From contig NZ_JBFDTP010000002.1 in the NCBI RefSeq assembly GCF_040719375.1, positions 2,108,001 to 2,172,000 of the forward strand: DNA of 64,000 nt, given 5' to 3'. Every line of letters begins with the position of its first letter. Position 1 is the first letter of the stretch. Source of the DNA: Clostridium sp. AN503. GTDB lineage: Bacteria > Bacillota > Clostridia > Lachnospirales > Lachnospiraceae. Position numbers and translations under genes: made by a program. The notes under the pieces are model-generated. The model worked only from the letters and a program-made list of their open reading frames with translations, did not search any database and had not been told where the DNA came from. Shown one piece after another: positions 25,338-33,713 of the stretch.

Positions 25338-26228
25338 ATGGACCAGAACCTGTCACAATACCGTATTTTCTATGCCGTTGCAAAGGCCGGAAACATCTCA
25401 AAAGCGGCAAAGGAGCTGTATATCAGCCAGCCTGCCATCAGCAAATCCATCAGCAAACTGGAGGACAGCTTAAACACCACGTTGTTTACCCGCAACTCCC
25501 GCGGCGTGCAGCTCACGGAGGAGGGACAGGTCCTGTTTGAGCACACCCAGGCGGCCTTTGACGAACTGAACATCGGCGAACAGGAGTTAAAGCGGATCCG
25601 GGAGTTCAATCTGGGACACATCCGCATCGGCGTCAGCAACACCCTGTGCCGTTTTATCATGGTGACTTATTTAAAGGGATTTATTGAAAAATACCCCCAT
25701 ATCAAGATCACGATCGAGAGCCAGTCCACCACCCACACCCTGTCCATGCTGGACCAGCAGCGCATCGACATCGGCCTGGTGGCGGAGCCAAGACCCCAGA
25801 AGAACCTGGTATTCCTGCCGGTGATGGAGATCGAGGACATCTTTGTGGCAACGCCCAGCTATCTTGAGAACCTGCGGCTTCGGGAGGGCGCGGACGCGGA
25901 CGTGTTCCAGGTGGGCAACATCATGCTGCTCGACAAGAACAATCTCACCCGCAATTATATCGACGACTACATGAGCCTCAGCCATATCACCGCCAACAGC
26001 CTGTTGGAAGTGACGACGCTGGATCTTTTGATTGAATTTGCCCGGATCGGGCTGGGGATCGGATGTGTGATCAAAGAATTCGTGAAGGATGATTTAGAGA
26101 GCGGGCGGCTGGTCGAAGTCCCCCTTGACACTCCCATACATAAACGGACGATCGGTTTTGCCTACCACTCAAACCGGACTTCCAAAGCCCTGGAAACCTT
26201 TATTGATTTCTGCCGGACGGAGCCTTGA
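25338..26228 (+). CDS. LysR-family transcriptional regulator
   Basis: A 296-residue LysR protein with an N-terminal winged helix (residues 1-62; AKAGNISKAAKELYISQPAISKSI is the recognition region) and a two-lobe effector domain (about 90-290). It is divergent from the leuDC genes, the classic layout for a LysR protein and its target. The co-inducer is unknown. The start ATG has an AAGGAG site. Length and motifs are normal. Confidence 0.92.
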   Translation: MDQNLSQYRIFYAVAKAGNISKAAKELYISQPAISKSISKLEDSLNTTLFTRNSRGVQLTEEGQVLFEHTQAAFDELNIGEQELKRIREFNLGHIRIGVSNTLCRFIMVTYLKGFIEKYPHIKITIESQSTTHTLSMLDQQRIDIGLVAEPRPQKNLVFLPVMEIEDIFVATPSYLENLRLREGADADVFQVGNIMLLDKNNLTRNYIDDYMSLSHITANSLLEVTTLDLLIEFARIGLGIGCVIKEFVKDDLESGRLVEVPLDTPIHKRTIGFAYHSNRTSKALETFIDFCRTEP

Positions 26229-26242
26229 CCGCCCGGCAGTTT

Positions 26243-27172
26243 TTATTCTTGATGAGATGACGTTTCCTGCCGGATATCGGAGTTCATGCTCTCCCGGACG
26301 CACTTCAGCGCCTCGCCGATATCGCCGGAAATACAGACAGACCTCGCCTCAATCTCCTCCGGGACATATGCTTCCGACAGATTGATACATCCGTAGACAG
26401 CATGTTCATTCTGAAGGGTCATCTGCCAGAACGGGTATTTGATGATCCCGGGGGTATTCATCCCCACTCCCAGCTCCAGAAACAGGATGCGCCCTCCCTC
26501 GTGCTGATCCATGAAATCCTGGTACCGGCCTGCAGCCACATGCCAGCCCTCGTCCTCCACAAAGGTATTGTCCACCCTCAAGTTCATGGTCATGGGCGCG
26601 CCGCAGACCGGGCAGTAAGGAATCAGCTCCGACGGGATGCGCAGGTCTTTTTGCTCCGTCACCATCCGCCTCACCGTCTGTTCATTGTCATAGGTCCTGC
26701 GGTGGCACGGCACGGAACACTGCCACAGCCCATAATCCCCCTGAGTATAAAACAGATGGTCCTTATCAAACCCGGCAGTCTGAAACTGGTGGTCCACATT
26801 GGTCGTAAGGACAAAATATTCCTTATCCTTTACCATACTTAAGAGTTCTCTGTAAACAGGTACCGGGGCGTCCACATAACGATTGTAATAAATATGCCTG
26901 CTCCACCACGCCCAGTATTCTTCCAGCGTGCGGTATGGATAAAACCCGCCGGAATAGATATCCGTGATCCCGTAATGATCGGCAAAGTCCTGGAAATATC
27001 TGTGGAAGCGCTCACCAGAGTAAGTAAAACCTGCCGAAACAGACAAGCCTGCCCCCGCGCCTACCACCACCGCCTCAGCTTTCTTTAGACAGTCAGCCAG
27101 CTCTGCGGCCGCGTTCGTGGTATGATCCCGGCAGCCTGCCGCGTTCTCTGTCCGGTCACAGCAGCCGTTCAT
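26243..27172 (-). CDS. Class M sirtuin (SirTM) ADP-ribosyltransferase
   Basis: A 309-residue Sir2-fold protein. The NAD site reads GAGAGLSVSAGFTYSG (about residues 38-53) and TTNVDHQF (about 128). The zinc Cys are CSVPC and CPVC. Where deacetylase sirtuins have the catalytic His, this protein has Gln (YTQGDYG), the hallmark described for SirTM proteins, which ADP-ribosylate a lipoylated carrier. The upstream gene encodes a zinc-type macrodomain hydrolase and overlaps by 17 bases, as in known SirTM operons. The longer open frame upstream runs inside the macrodomain gene, so ATG 27172 is preferred, with a modest AAAGAG site. No GcvH-like carrier or lipoate ligase is adjacent. Confidence 0.85.
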   Translation of the reverse strand: MNGCCDRTENAAGCRDHTTNAAAELADCLKKAEAVVVGAGAGLSVSAGFTYSGERFHRYFQDFADHYGITDIYSGGFYPYRTLEEYWAWWSRHIYYNRYVDAPVPVYRELLSMVKDKEYFVLTTNVDHQFQTAGFDKDHLFYTQGDYGLWQCSVPCHRRTYDNEQTVRRMVTEQKDLRIPSELIPYCPVCGAPMTMNLRVDNTFVEDEGWHVAAGRYQDFMDQHEGGRILFLELGVGMNTPGIIKYPFWQMTLQNEHAVYGCINLSEAYVPEEIEARSVCISGDIGEALKCVRESMNSDIRQETSSHQE

Positions 27173-27926
27173 AGATCTCTTTGTCCCTGTCTTTAAAAAC
27201 ATTGAATATAACCTCCATCTCCGTGCCTGTTTTCCTGCGGAATGCATCGACAGTTTCTATGGCGGTCTCTGCCGCCTTTTCATTGGGAAAATGGAACTCC
27301 CCGGTGGAAATACAGCAGAATGCGATACTCCTCAGCCCATAATTCGATGCCAGCTCCAGGCAGGATTGGTAGCAGGATGCCAGCAGCCCACAATCTTCTT
27401 CCGTTAAATCCCCGTACACAATAGGCCCGACTGTGTGGATCACATAACGGCACGGAAGATTGTACGCCTTTGTGATCTTTGCCCCTCCGGTATCCTCCGC
27501 ACGCCCCTGCCGCCCCATAACCGCAGCACATTCCTGCCTGAGCTGTACCCCTGCTGCCGAGTGGATGGCATTGTCAATACAGCCGTGGCAGGGAATGAAA
27601 CATCCCAGAAGCGCGCTGTTAGCTGCATTCACGACAGCGTCCACCTGCAAACGGGTGATATCCCCCTGCCACAGATAGATCCCATCCCGGACAGGCTCCA
27701 GATCCTCCGGGCGCACGATCCCTTTTTCTCTTGTTTCTTCATTCAGATAAGCATCCTGGATCTGTAAAAATTCTTCTGTGACCGGCTTCGGCGGACGGAC
27801 GTTCATCAGAGAGCGCAGAAGACGCTTCTGCTCCGGTACGGATCCCGGCACCCGGATCCTGTTATATTCAGAATCTTCCTCCATCAGATATTTGATCAGC
27901 CACAAAAGCCTCTCCTGCTGTGTCAT
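27156..27926 (-). CDS. Zinc-dependent macrodomain ADP-ribose hydrolase
   Basis: A 256-residue protein with a helical N-terminal part (residues 1-75) and a macrodomain (about 80-256). DAVVNAANSALLG is the ADP-ribose loop, and CFIPCHGCIDNAIHSAAG carries the Cys/His pattern of the SirTM-linked zinc macrodomains. It should remove the ADP-ribose that the partner sirtuin adds. ATG 27926 has an AGGAGGATA site and fits the family start, so the longer frame is rejected. It is the first gene of the pair. Confidence 0.88.
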   Translation of the reverse strand: MTQQERLLWLIKYLMEEDSEYNRIRVPGSVPEQKRLLRSLMNVRPPKPVTEEFLQIQDAYLNEETREKGIVRPEDLEPVRDGIYLWQGDITRLQVDAVVNAANSALLGCFIPCHGCIDNAIHSAAGVQLRQECAAVMGRQGRAEDTGGAKITKAYNLPCRYVIHTVGPIVYGDLTEEDCGLLASCYQSCLELASNYGLRSIAFCCISTGEFHFPNEKAAETAIETVDAFRRKTGTEMEVIFNVFKDRDKEIYERLL

Positions 27927-28032
27927 ACCTATATCCTCCTGCCTCTTGAATTCCCGTCTCTTAAATCGGTCTGTTCCGTCACTCCTCTGCCACAAAATCA
28001 CTCCCGCAGAAAACTCTCCGTCACCGCAAAAA

Positions 28033-28662
28033 TCACTCCGCCACCACTGAAATCCTCTGCCGGATATGTTCTCCGTTTACCGCCTCATCCACCAGCGCAG
28101 CCGCATAATCCGCATAGCTGATCACGCTCTCGCCTCTGGAATTCAGAGTCAGCTCCTCTCCGCCCATAATGTATCTGCCGGTCCTGGCCCCATCCGCCTG
28201 GAAATCCCCGGCGGGGCTTATATAGGTCCATCTCACATCCTCCCTGGCGCGAAGCTCCTGCAGCGCTTTCCCCATATTGGACGCCAGCGGCTTAAACATA
28301 TCCGGGAAATCTGCTCCGTCCATCACCTGAGCGGTGTGCACCTTGTTGACGTACAGGCTGCCCGCCCCTCCGACGACCAGCAGCCTGGTATCACTGCCGC
28401 TTAAGATATCACAGAGATGCTTTAAGGAACTGCTGTGCAGCGGCAGGGTTTCCGGTGTCCACGCGCCGAACGCGTCCACCACCACGTCGAAGCCTTCCAG
28501 ATCGGAAGCCGTCAGATCAAAAAGATCTTTCTGGATCACCTTCTCTGCCAAAGACTGGTTTGCGCCGCGCACTACAGCCGTCACCTCCAGCCCTCTGTGA
28601 AGCGCCTCTTTCACAATAAGCTTCCCTGCTTTTCCATTTGCACAGACTACTGCTATTTTCAT
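28033..28662 (-). CDS. NAD(P)-binding atypical short-chain dehydrogenase
   Basis: A 209-residue Rossmann-fold protein of the NAD(P)H-binding (NmrA/BVR-B-like) group. The glycine motif is VVCANGKAGKLI near the N-terminus, and GGAGSLYV and WTYISPAG (about 100 and 155) are typical of this group. Relatives are often annotated as YwnB or as NAD(P)H-dependent quinone or flavin reductases. ATG 28662 with a CAGGAGGTAG site is clearly the start. It appears monocistronic and its substrate is unknown. Confidence 0.8.
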   Translation of the reverse strand: MKIAVVCANGKAGKLIVKEALHRGLEVTAVVRGANQSLAEKVIQKDLFDLTASDLEGFDVVVDAFGAWTPETLPLHSSSLKHLCDILSGSDTRLLVVGGAGSLYVNKVHTAQVMDGADFPDMFKPLASNMGKALQELRAREDVRWTYISPAGDFQADGARTGRYIMGGEELTLNSRGESVISYADYAAALVDEAVNGEHIRQRISVVAE

Positions 28663-28756
28663 AAGAACTACCTCCTGAATTTTGTGTGATTTGTTTACAC
28701 GGCTATTGTAAGCCCCGAAACAGAATATGTTAAGTACGCACAAAATTGTGGGATAG

Positions 28757-29539
28757 TTACTTTGAGGAAACGAATGGAGTAAAAACTTCAAACGCCACAT
28801 ATTCACGATCAAAATGATACCCCAGCTTCTCCGCCAGCGCAAGAGACCCTCTGTTCTGGGCGTCCCAGCTGGGATACAGCCCTCTCCCTAAACATTCTAA
28901 GATCAGCTTCGCGCCGCAGGCTGTTGCAAGCCCCTGTCTGCGGTATTCCTGTTGTGTGTCGATCTCAATCTCAATTCCGTTTTGATAGGAACTATAGGAG
29001 GATGCCCCCGCCACGGGAATACCATCTTTGAGAACTGCCACTCCGATCCCCAGATCACGGTACCTTCCATAATCCTCGTAATTAGACACCAGATCCCTGC
29101 TCCAGCCATGTTCCCTGCACCAGTCGTAGTATACTTCATCAATCAACTGAAGACGATACCCCTCCTCCAGGCTGTTCACCATTTTTGCAAGCTTTTCACG
29201 GTCAAAGATCCCTGGCTCTTTTTTCGTGGCATAACGCACTGTCTTTTTGGCCTTTTCTCCAAAAGCGGTCTGGAGCACTGACGCCCATGCCTCATTTTGA
29301 GGGATCATAAGGCGAAATTCACCGACGCCCTCCTTCGGCTCAAACAGTGCCAGTTCTTCTGACGGCTTCCCCGCAAAAAACCAGAAATCCCCCAATACCG
29401 CCACGGCAGATTCCGGCATTTTTAAGTCATCGGCATAGACCACGCCCATTACCTTTTGCAGACATGACCAGATCAGTGTCTCCTCCCATCCGGCAAAGAG
29501 CGGCTCTGCGCATTCTGTTTTCTCCAATTTATAAATCAT
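28757..29539 (-). CDS. GNAT-family N-acetyltransferase
   Basis: A 260-residue protein with an N-terminal part of unknown fold and a C-terminal GNAT domain. The acetyl-CoA loop is QEYRRQGLATACGAKLI (about residues 200-216), followed by SWDAQNRGSLALAEKLGY. The start overlaps the stop of the upstream MBL-fold gene (ATGA), so the two are co-translated. The substrate cannot be told. Confidence 0.85.
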   Translation of the reverse strand: MIYKLEKTECAEPLFAGWEETLIWSCLQKVMGVVYADDLKMPESAVAVLGDFWFFAGKPSEELALFEPKEGVGEFRLMIPQNEAWASVLQTAFGEKAKKTVRYATKKEPGIFDREKLAKMVNSLEEGYRLQLIDEVYYDWCREHGWSRDLVSNYEDYGRYRDLGIGVAVLKDGIPVAGASSYSSYQNGIEIEIDTQQEYRRQGLATACGAKLILECLGRGLYPSWDAQNRGSLALAEKLGYHFDREYVAFEVFTPFVSSK

Positions 29540-30348
29540 ATCTCGATCACCATTCCCGTATAGATCTGCTCGGCCCGTTCTCCCAGTTCTTCTTTCAAGA
29601 TCTCAAATGCCTTTTTCCCTGTACAGTGGCCTGTGTAGATCTTCTCAATCCCCGTATCCCGAACCCCGGCTGCAAGGGCGCGCACCTGCGCCTCTGTGGA
29701 CGCATAGAGATGAAAACCCCCAAACAGCGCGTAAATATGCTTGTCCGGATATGTTTTCGCAATCTCCCGGATAATATTGTCCGCTCCGCCATGAGAGCAG
29801 CTGTTGCATATGACAAGCCCTTTTTCCGTGTCAAATACCAGGCTCTGCTCATGAGCGAAACAGTCCGGCTGCCAGGCTCCGTCCTTTTTTATGTACATGC
29901 CAGCCTGTTTGCCAATCCGCGCCAGTCCCTGCGTCTTGTGGGGGATCAAAGTCACGCCCGGAAGCAGCTCATAGTCCCCTTCCACAAATACGATCCGGTC
30001 CTGATACGTTTCCAGAACCCCCCTGTGGATTCCAATATATTTGGAGAAGATCCATTTGCGGCTATAGCAGTTCTCCGCTGCCCCCTTCCGGAGATAAAAA
30101 CTGGCTCTGTCATTGTGGGCAAAAAAATCACCCATCCCATCCGCATGGTCATAGTGAGCATGAGAAAGAACGCCGTATTCCACCTGTCCAATGTCACAGC
30201 CCATGGCCTCCGCATTGGATGAAAACTTGCCCGTAGCTCCCGCATCCAGCAGAATATGATGGTCCCCATATTCGATGAAGGCCGCAAGCCCCCATTCGGA
30301 TTTCAGCTCATTCTTTTTGATATTGTCAACCAGGACTCTGATCTGCAT
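29536..30348 (-). CDS. MBL-fold metallohydrolase
   Basis: A 270-residue metallo-beta-lactamase-fold protein with the metal motif SHAHYDHADG (about residues 60-69), a later His in CNSCSHGG (about 187) and GGFHLY (about 213). It resembles the 7,8-dihydropterin-6-methyl-4-(beta-D-ribofuranosyl)aminobenzene 5'-phosphate synthase-like group common in anaerobes. The real reaction is unknown. ATG 30348 has a GGGAGAG site and lies 13 bases after the mini-pyrophosphatase stop; an earlier Met at 30375 would overlap that gene. Confidence 0.85.
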   Translation of the reverse strand: MQIRVLVDNIKKNELKSEWGLAAFIEYGDHHILLDAGATGKFSSNAEAMGCDIGQVEYGVLSHAHYDHADGMGDFFAHNDRASFYLRKGAAENCYSRKWIFSKYIGIHRGVLETYQDRIVFVEGDYELLPGVTLIPHKTQGLARIGKQAGMYIKKDGAWQPDCFAHEQSLVFDTEKGLVICNSCSHGGADNIIREIAKTYPDKHIYALFGGFHLYASTEAQVRALAAGVRDTGIEKIYTGHCTGKKAFEILKEELGERAEQIYTGMVIEI

Positions 30349-30361
30349 ATGTCTTCTCTCC

Positions 30362-30700
30362 CTATTCCTTTTCATCCAACATCTCAATTCTTACATCAAA
30401 ATACTGTTCCTGGAACTGTACCTGCTTCCGGATCTCCTCCTTTGTGAAGTATGCGTGTTCCGGAACCACCACCCATTTATCCTCCACATCGTCCTTTCGC
30501 CGGATCACGGCAATCAGTTTTCCCGTAAACTCACTCACCGCTTCATGAATGCCCAGGATATAAGCATCTTGCTCCTCTCCATCCGGCGCCATGACACCCT
30601 CCACATATCCGTAATTGACCGGATAAAATAAATCCGGGTGCTTCGGATGGTATGTCCCCAGCGCCCGGTCCACTTTCACTGTCACAATATTATTGTCCAT
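30362..30700 (-). CDS. Short inorganic pyrophosphatase-like protein
   Basis: A 112-residue protein with the core of family I soluble pyrophosphatases: NYGYVEG, DGEEQDAYILGIHEAV and KWVVVPE keep the acidic metal-binding residues (DGEEQDAY). Normal enzymes have about 170-180 residues, so this is a compact version lacking the N-terminal part. It may act on pyrophosphate or be a non-catalytic relative. The frame is open upstream, but ATG 30700 with a GGTTGGTGG site fits the conserved start. It leads the run PPase-MBL-GNAT. Confidence 0.75.
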   Translation of the reverse strand: MDNNIVTVKVDRALGTYHPKHPDLFYPVNYGYVEGVMAPDGEEQDAYILGIHEAVSEFTGKLIAVIRRKDDVEDKWVVVPEHAYFTKEEIRKQVQFQEQYFDVRIEMLDEKE

Positions 30701-30775
30701 ATTGCCACCAACCTTTCCGCCTGGATCTATTATAAACCTGACGGCGGAAAAGACGCAACAACATGTTTCACATTT

Positions 30776-30816
30776 AAAAACCGCCCCAGCCAGCAAACTC
30801 CTGCTGCCCGGGACGG
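30776..30816 (-). terminator. Intrinsic terminator of ilvN-ilvC
   Basis: Minus-strand arms of 14 bases (30803-30816 and 30781-30794) pair with two wobbles and one mismatch across an 8-base loop, followed by TTTTT (30776-30780), 24 bases after the ilvC stop. Confidence 0.85.
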
Positions 30817-30839
30817 CCTTCCCATCACTCTGATATCAA

Positions 30840-31859
30840 TTAGTTATTAATCAGCTTATCGCTTTCATTGTTCCAGCTGTACAGCTTACGGATCTCCTCA
30901 CCGATCTTCTCAGACGGATGCTCCTGAGCCAGCTTGCGCATCGCCTTGAAATGAACCTGACGGCCTGCCGGGGACATATCAACCAGGAACTCTTTTGCGA
31001 AGGTGCCGTCCTGGATGTCGGAAAGGATCTTCTTCATGGCCTTCTTGGTATCATCGGTAATGATCTTCGGTCCAGTCACATAATCGCCGTACTCAGCGGT
31101 GTTGGAGATGGAGTATCTCATGCCTGCAAAGCCGGACTGATAGATCAGGTCTACGATCAGCTTCATCTCGTGAATGCACTCGAAGTATGCATTTCTCGGA
31201 TCATAGCCAGCTTCTACCAGGGTCTCAAAGCCTGCCTGCATCAATGCGCATACGCCGCCGCACAGAACTGCCTGCTCACCGAACAGATCGGTCTCGGTCT
31301 CGGTGCGGAAGGTGGTCTCCAGAACGCCTGCTCTCGCGCCGCCGATGGCCAGGGCATAAGCCAGAGCCATATCCAGCGCCTTGCCGGTCGCATCCTGCTC
31401 TACTGCTACCAGACACGGAACTCCCTTGCCCTCCTGGTACTCGGAACGAACGGTATGGCCCGGTCCCTTCGGAGCGATCATGGTCACATCCACGAACTTC
31501 GGCGGGTTGATACAGCCGAAATGGATATTGAAGCCATGTGCGAACATCAGCATGTTGCCTTCCTCCAAGTTCGGCTCGATGTCCTTCTTGTACATATCTG
31601 CCTGCAGCTCATCATTGATGAGGATCATGATGATATCTGCCTTCTTTGCCGCCTCAGCTGCGGTATAAACCTCAAATCCCTGCGCCTCTGCCTTTGCCCA
31701 GGACTTGCTGCCCTCGTAAAGGCCGATGATCACGTTGCATCCGGACTCTTTTGCGTTCAGTGCATGTGCATGTCCCTGGCTGCCGTAACCGATCACTGCA
31801 ATGGTCTTACCCTCCAGTAAGGATAAATTACAATCTTCCTGATAATAAATCTTTGCCAT
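30840..31859 (-). CDS. ilvC: Ketol-acid reductoisomerase
   Basis: A 339-residue class I IlvC enzyme of branched-chain amino acid synthesis. The nucleotide motif is GYGSQGHAHALN (about residues 24-35), GPGHTVRSEYQEGKGVP is near 131, and the knotted C-terminal domain has the metal-binding acidic residues (DLFGEQAVLCGG and ECIHEMKLIVDL). It follows ilvN by 189 bases, a gap in which I see no gene or riboswitch. It converts acetolactate to dihydroxyisovalerate. Confidence 0.96.
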   Translation of the reverse strand: MAKIYYQEDCNLSLLEGKTIAVIGYGSQGHAHALNAKESGCNVIIGLYEGSKSWAKAEAQGFEVYTAAEAAKKADIIMILINDELQADMYKKDIEPNLEEGNMLMFAHGFNIHFGCINPPKFVDVTMIAPKGPGHTVRSEYQEGKGVPCLVAVEQDATGKALDMALAYALAIGGARAGVLETTFRTETETDLFGEQAVLCGGVCALMQAGFETLVEAGYDPRNAYFECIHEMKLIVDLIYQSGFAGMRYSISNTAEYGDYVTGPKIITDDTKKAMKKILSDIQDGTFAKEFLVDMSPAGRQVHFKAMRKLAQEHPSEKIGEEIRKLYSWNNESDKLINN

Positions 31860-32048
31860 GTTCTCTCCTCCTCAGAAATCTCTGAATCTCTTTTTGTGAT
31901 TAAATTTATGCGTAAAAGGTCCGGCGCCGACGGCTCACTGTCCGCCTTTGGCATCTCCTTATCGCTAACCTATGTAACTCCGCTTGAACCCAATGCCGGC
32001 TTTTTAGTCCGCCCCTGCATCTGACCGCACCCGCAAAAGCTGCCGCTG

Positions 32049-32558
32049 TTATGGCAGGTAACGGATATCGTCGGAACCGCGGGAAAGTCCCGTAAGTCCG
32101 GTTCTCGCCAGCTCCAGGATCTCATAATCCTCCAGCAGATTGATCAGGGCATCTAACTTGGACTGGTCTCCAGTCAGCATGACTGTCAGGGAATCCTTCC
32201 CCACATCCACGATCGTAGCGCGGAAAATATCGGAAATAGCGCTGACTGCCTGCCGCTGGCTTGCATTGGCGCGCACCTTCACCATGATCAGCTCCCGATA
32301 AACGGAATGGCCCGGTTTCAACTCCTTAATGTCGCGGACGTCCTCCAGCTTGCGCAGCTGCTTTTCAATCTGCTCCAGGATATTCTGATCCCCATAGGAA
32401 ACCACGGTCATCCTGGAATAACGCTCGTCCGCAGTCACGCCTACCGTCAGGCTGTCAATATTGTAGCCACGGCGGGAAAACAGCCCTGCAACACGGCTCA
32501 AAACGCCCGCAGTATTGTCCACCAACAACGATAACACGATTCTATCCATGCTTTTCAC
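32049..32558 (-). CDS. ilvN: Acetolactate synthase small regulatory subunit
   Basis: A 169-residue ACT-domain protein: residues 1-80 form the ACT domain (LLVDNTAGVLSRVAGLFSRRGYNIDSL) and the rest the C-terminal ALS_ss domain. It gives valine feedback control to acetolactate synthase. The large subunit gene ilvB is not next to it and not in the window, which is unusual but seen in some Clostridia. It has a clear promoter and precedes ilvC. Confidence 0.93.
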   Translation of the reverse strand: MKSMDRIVLSLLVDNTAGVLSRVAGLFSRRGYNIDSLTVGVTADERYSRMTVVSYGDQNILEQIEKQLRKLEDVRDIKELKPGHSVYRELIMVKVRANASQRQAVSAISDIFRATIVDVGKDSLTVMLTGDQSKLDALINLLEDYEILELARTGLTGLSRGSDDIRYLP

Positions 32559-32580
32559 CCTCTCTTATCAAGTACGTTTA

Positions 32581-32609
32581 ATCATAACAATCCTGGTACT
32601 ATTTGTCAA
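32581..32609 (-). promoter_or_regulatory. Sigma-A promoter of ilvN-ilvC
   Basis: Minus-strand consensus TTGACA (32604-32609) and TATGAT (32581-32586) with a 17-base spacer, 23 bases from the ilvN start. No T-box or leader-peptide attenuator is visible. Confidence 0.85.
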
Positions 32610-32655
32610 CTATATAAAAGGAATGTGTAGTATTCCTGTCGGTTATAGTCTGCTA

Positions 32656-33675
32656 TCATCTCACCATATCCCTGGTGATCTCAGACAGAGAATGGGCGCC
32701 GCACATGGTCATGGTATCCTGAAGCTCCGCTCCCAGACGGCTGACCAGTTCCTCAACGCCTTCCCTTCCCCCGCCGTACACAGCAGTGACAAACGGGCGG
32801 GCGATCAAAACGCCGTCAGCCCCCAGCGCCAGAGCCTTAAAGATATCTACACCGCTGCGGATACCGCCATCCACCAGAATGATCATAGAACCTTTCACAG
32901 CCGCCGCAATCTCAGGCAGTACCTCAGCCGTGGATGGACACTGATCCAGCACACGTCCGCCATGGTTGGACACCACGATCGCGGAAGCCCCTGCTTCCTT
33001 TGCTTTCAGCGCGCCCTTCACTGTCATCACGCCTTTTACAATGAACGGAACACCGGCATCTCTTATGATCTCAGCCAGTTCCTCCACTGTCTTGCTTCCA
33101 GCAGGCGGAGTCATGTTTTTCAAAAACGGAAGACCGGCTGCATCCACATCCATGGCTGCCGCAAAAGCTCCGCAGCCGCGCACCAGCTCCATCTTTTCTT
33201 TCACGGTGTCCGCATTCCAGGGTTTCACAGTCGGTACACCGATACCGCCCGCACTGCCGATGGCTTCCGTAGCGGCCCGCATTACCTCCGGGTTGGTTCC
33301 GTCCCCCGTAAAAGAGGCAATCCCGGCTGCTGCACAGGCGCTCACCAGCACATCATTGTAAGAAGCATCATTATAACAGTCCCCATAATGCAGATTCACT
33401 GCTCCAACCGGGCCCGCAAAAAACGGATAGGCAAACTTCCTGCCAAACAGGCTGAGGGTGGTGTCCACCGGACGGTTCTCACAAAGGGTATCCATCTGCA
33501 CCCGGATCTCCTTCCATTTATCATAGTTCCGGATGGCCGTATCTCCCACGCCCTTAGAACCCGGCCCCGGTATCTGGTTTCTGCAGACCCGCCCGTTGCA
33601 GACCTCACACCCCTTGCAGTATGCACCCAGACGGGTCCTCGCCTGGTCAAGTATCTCTTTCTGTGTCATGTTCAT
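32656..33675 (-). CDS. FMN-dependent alpha-hydroxy-acid oxidizing protein
   Basis: A 339-residue TIM-barrel flavoprotein related to lactate dehydrogenase/glycolate oxidase. The catalytic His-Gly-Gly-Arg segment is SNHGGRVLD (about residues 237-245), followed by DGGIRSGVDIFKALALGADGV (FMN phosphate site). An N-terminal Cys-rich motif, CKGCEVCNGRVC (about 20-31), might bind a metal or iron-sulfur cluster and is found in many clostridial relatives. The electron acceptor is unknown. The gene lies 97 bases upstream of ilvN, which has its own promoter. Confidence 0.85.
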   Translation of the reverse strand: MNMTQKEILDQARTRLGAYCKGCEVCNGRVCRNQIPGPGSKGVGDTAIRNYDKWKEIRVQMDTLCENRPVDTTLSLFGRKFAYPFFAGPVGAVNLHYGDCYNDASYNDVLVSACAAAGIASFTGDGTNPEVMRAATEAIGSAGGIGVPTVKPWNADTVKEKMELVRGCGAFAAAMDVDAAGLPFLKNMTPPAGSKTVEELAEIIRDAGVPFIVKGVMTVKGALKAKEAGASAIVVSNHGGRVLDQCPSTAEVLPEIAAAVKGSMIILVDGGIRSGVDIFKALALGADGVLIARPFVTAVYGGGREGVEELVSRLGAELQDTMTMCGAHSLSEITRDMVR

Positions 33676-33713
33676 ATCCTCCTGTATATTTTAATTTTAT
33701 CTGACCTGTATTC

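Noticed and set aside
31860..32048. A T-box or other riboswitch between ilvN and ilvC
   Set aside because: No T-box conserved sequence, anti-terminator bulge or terminator with a T run is visible.
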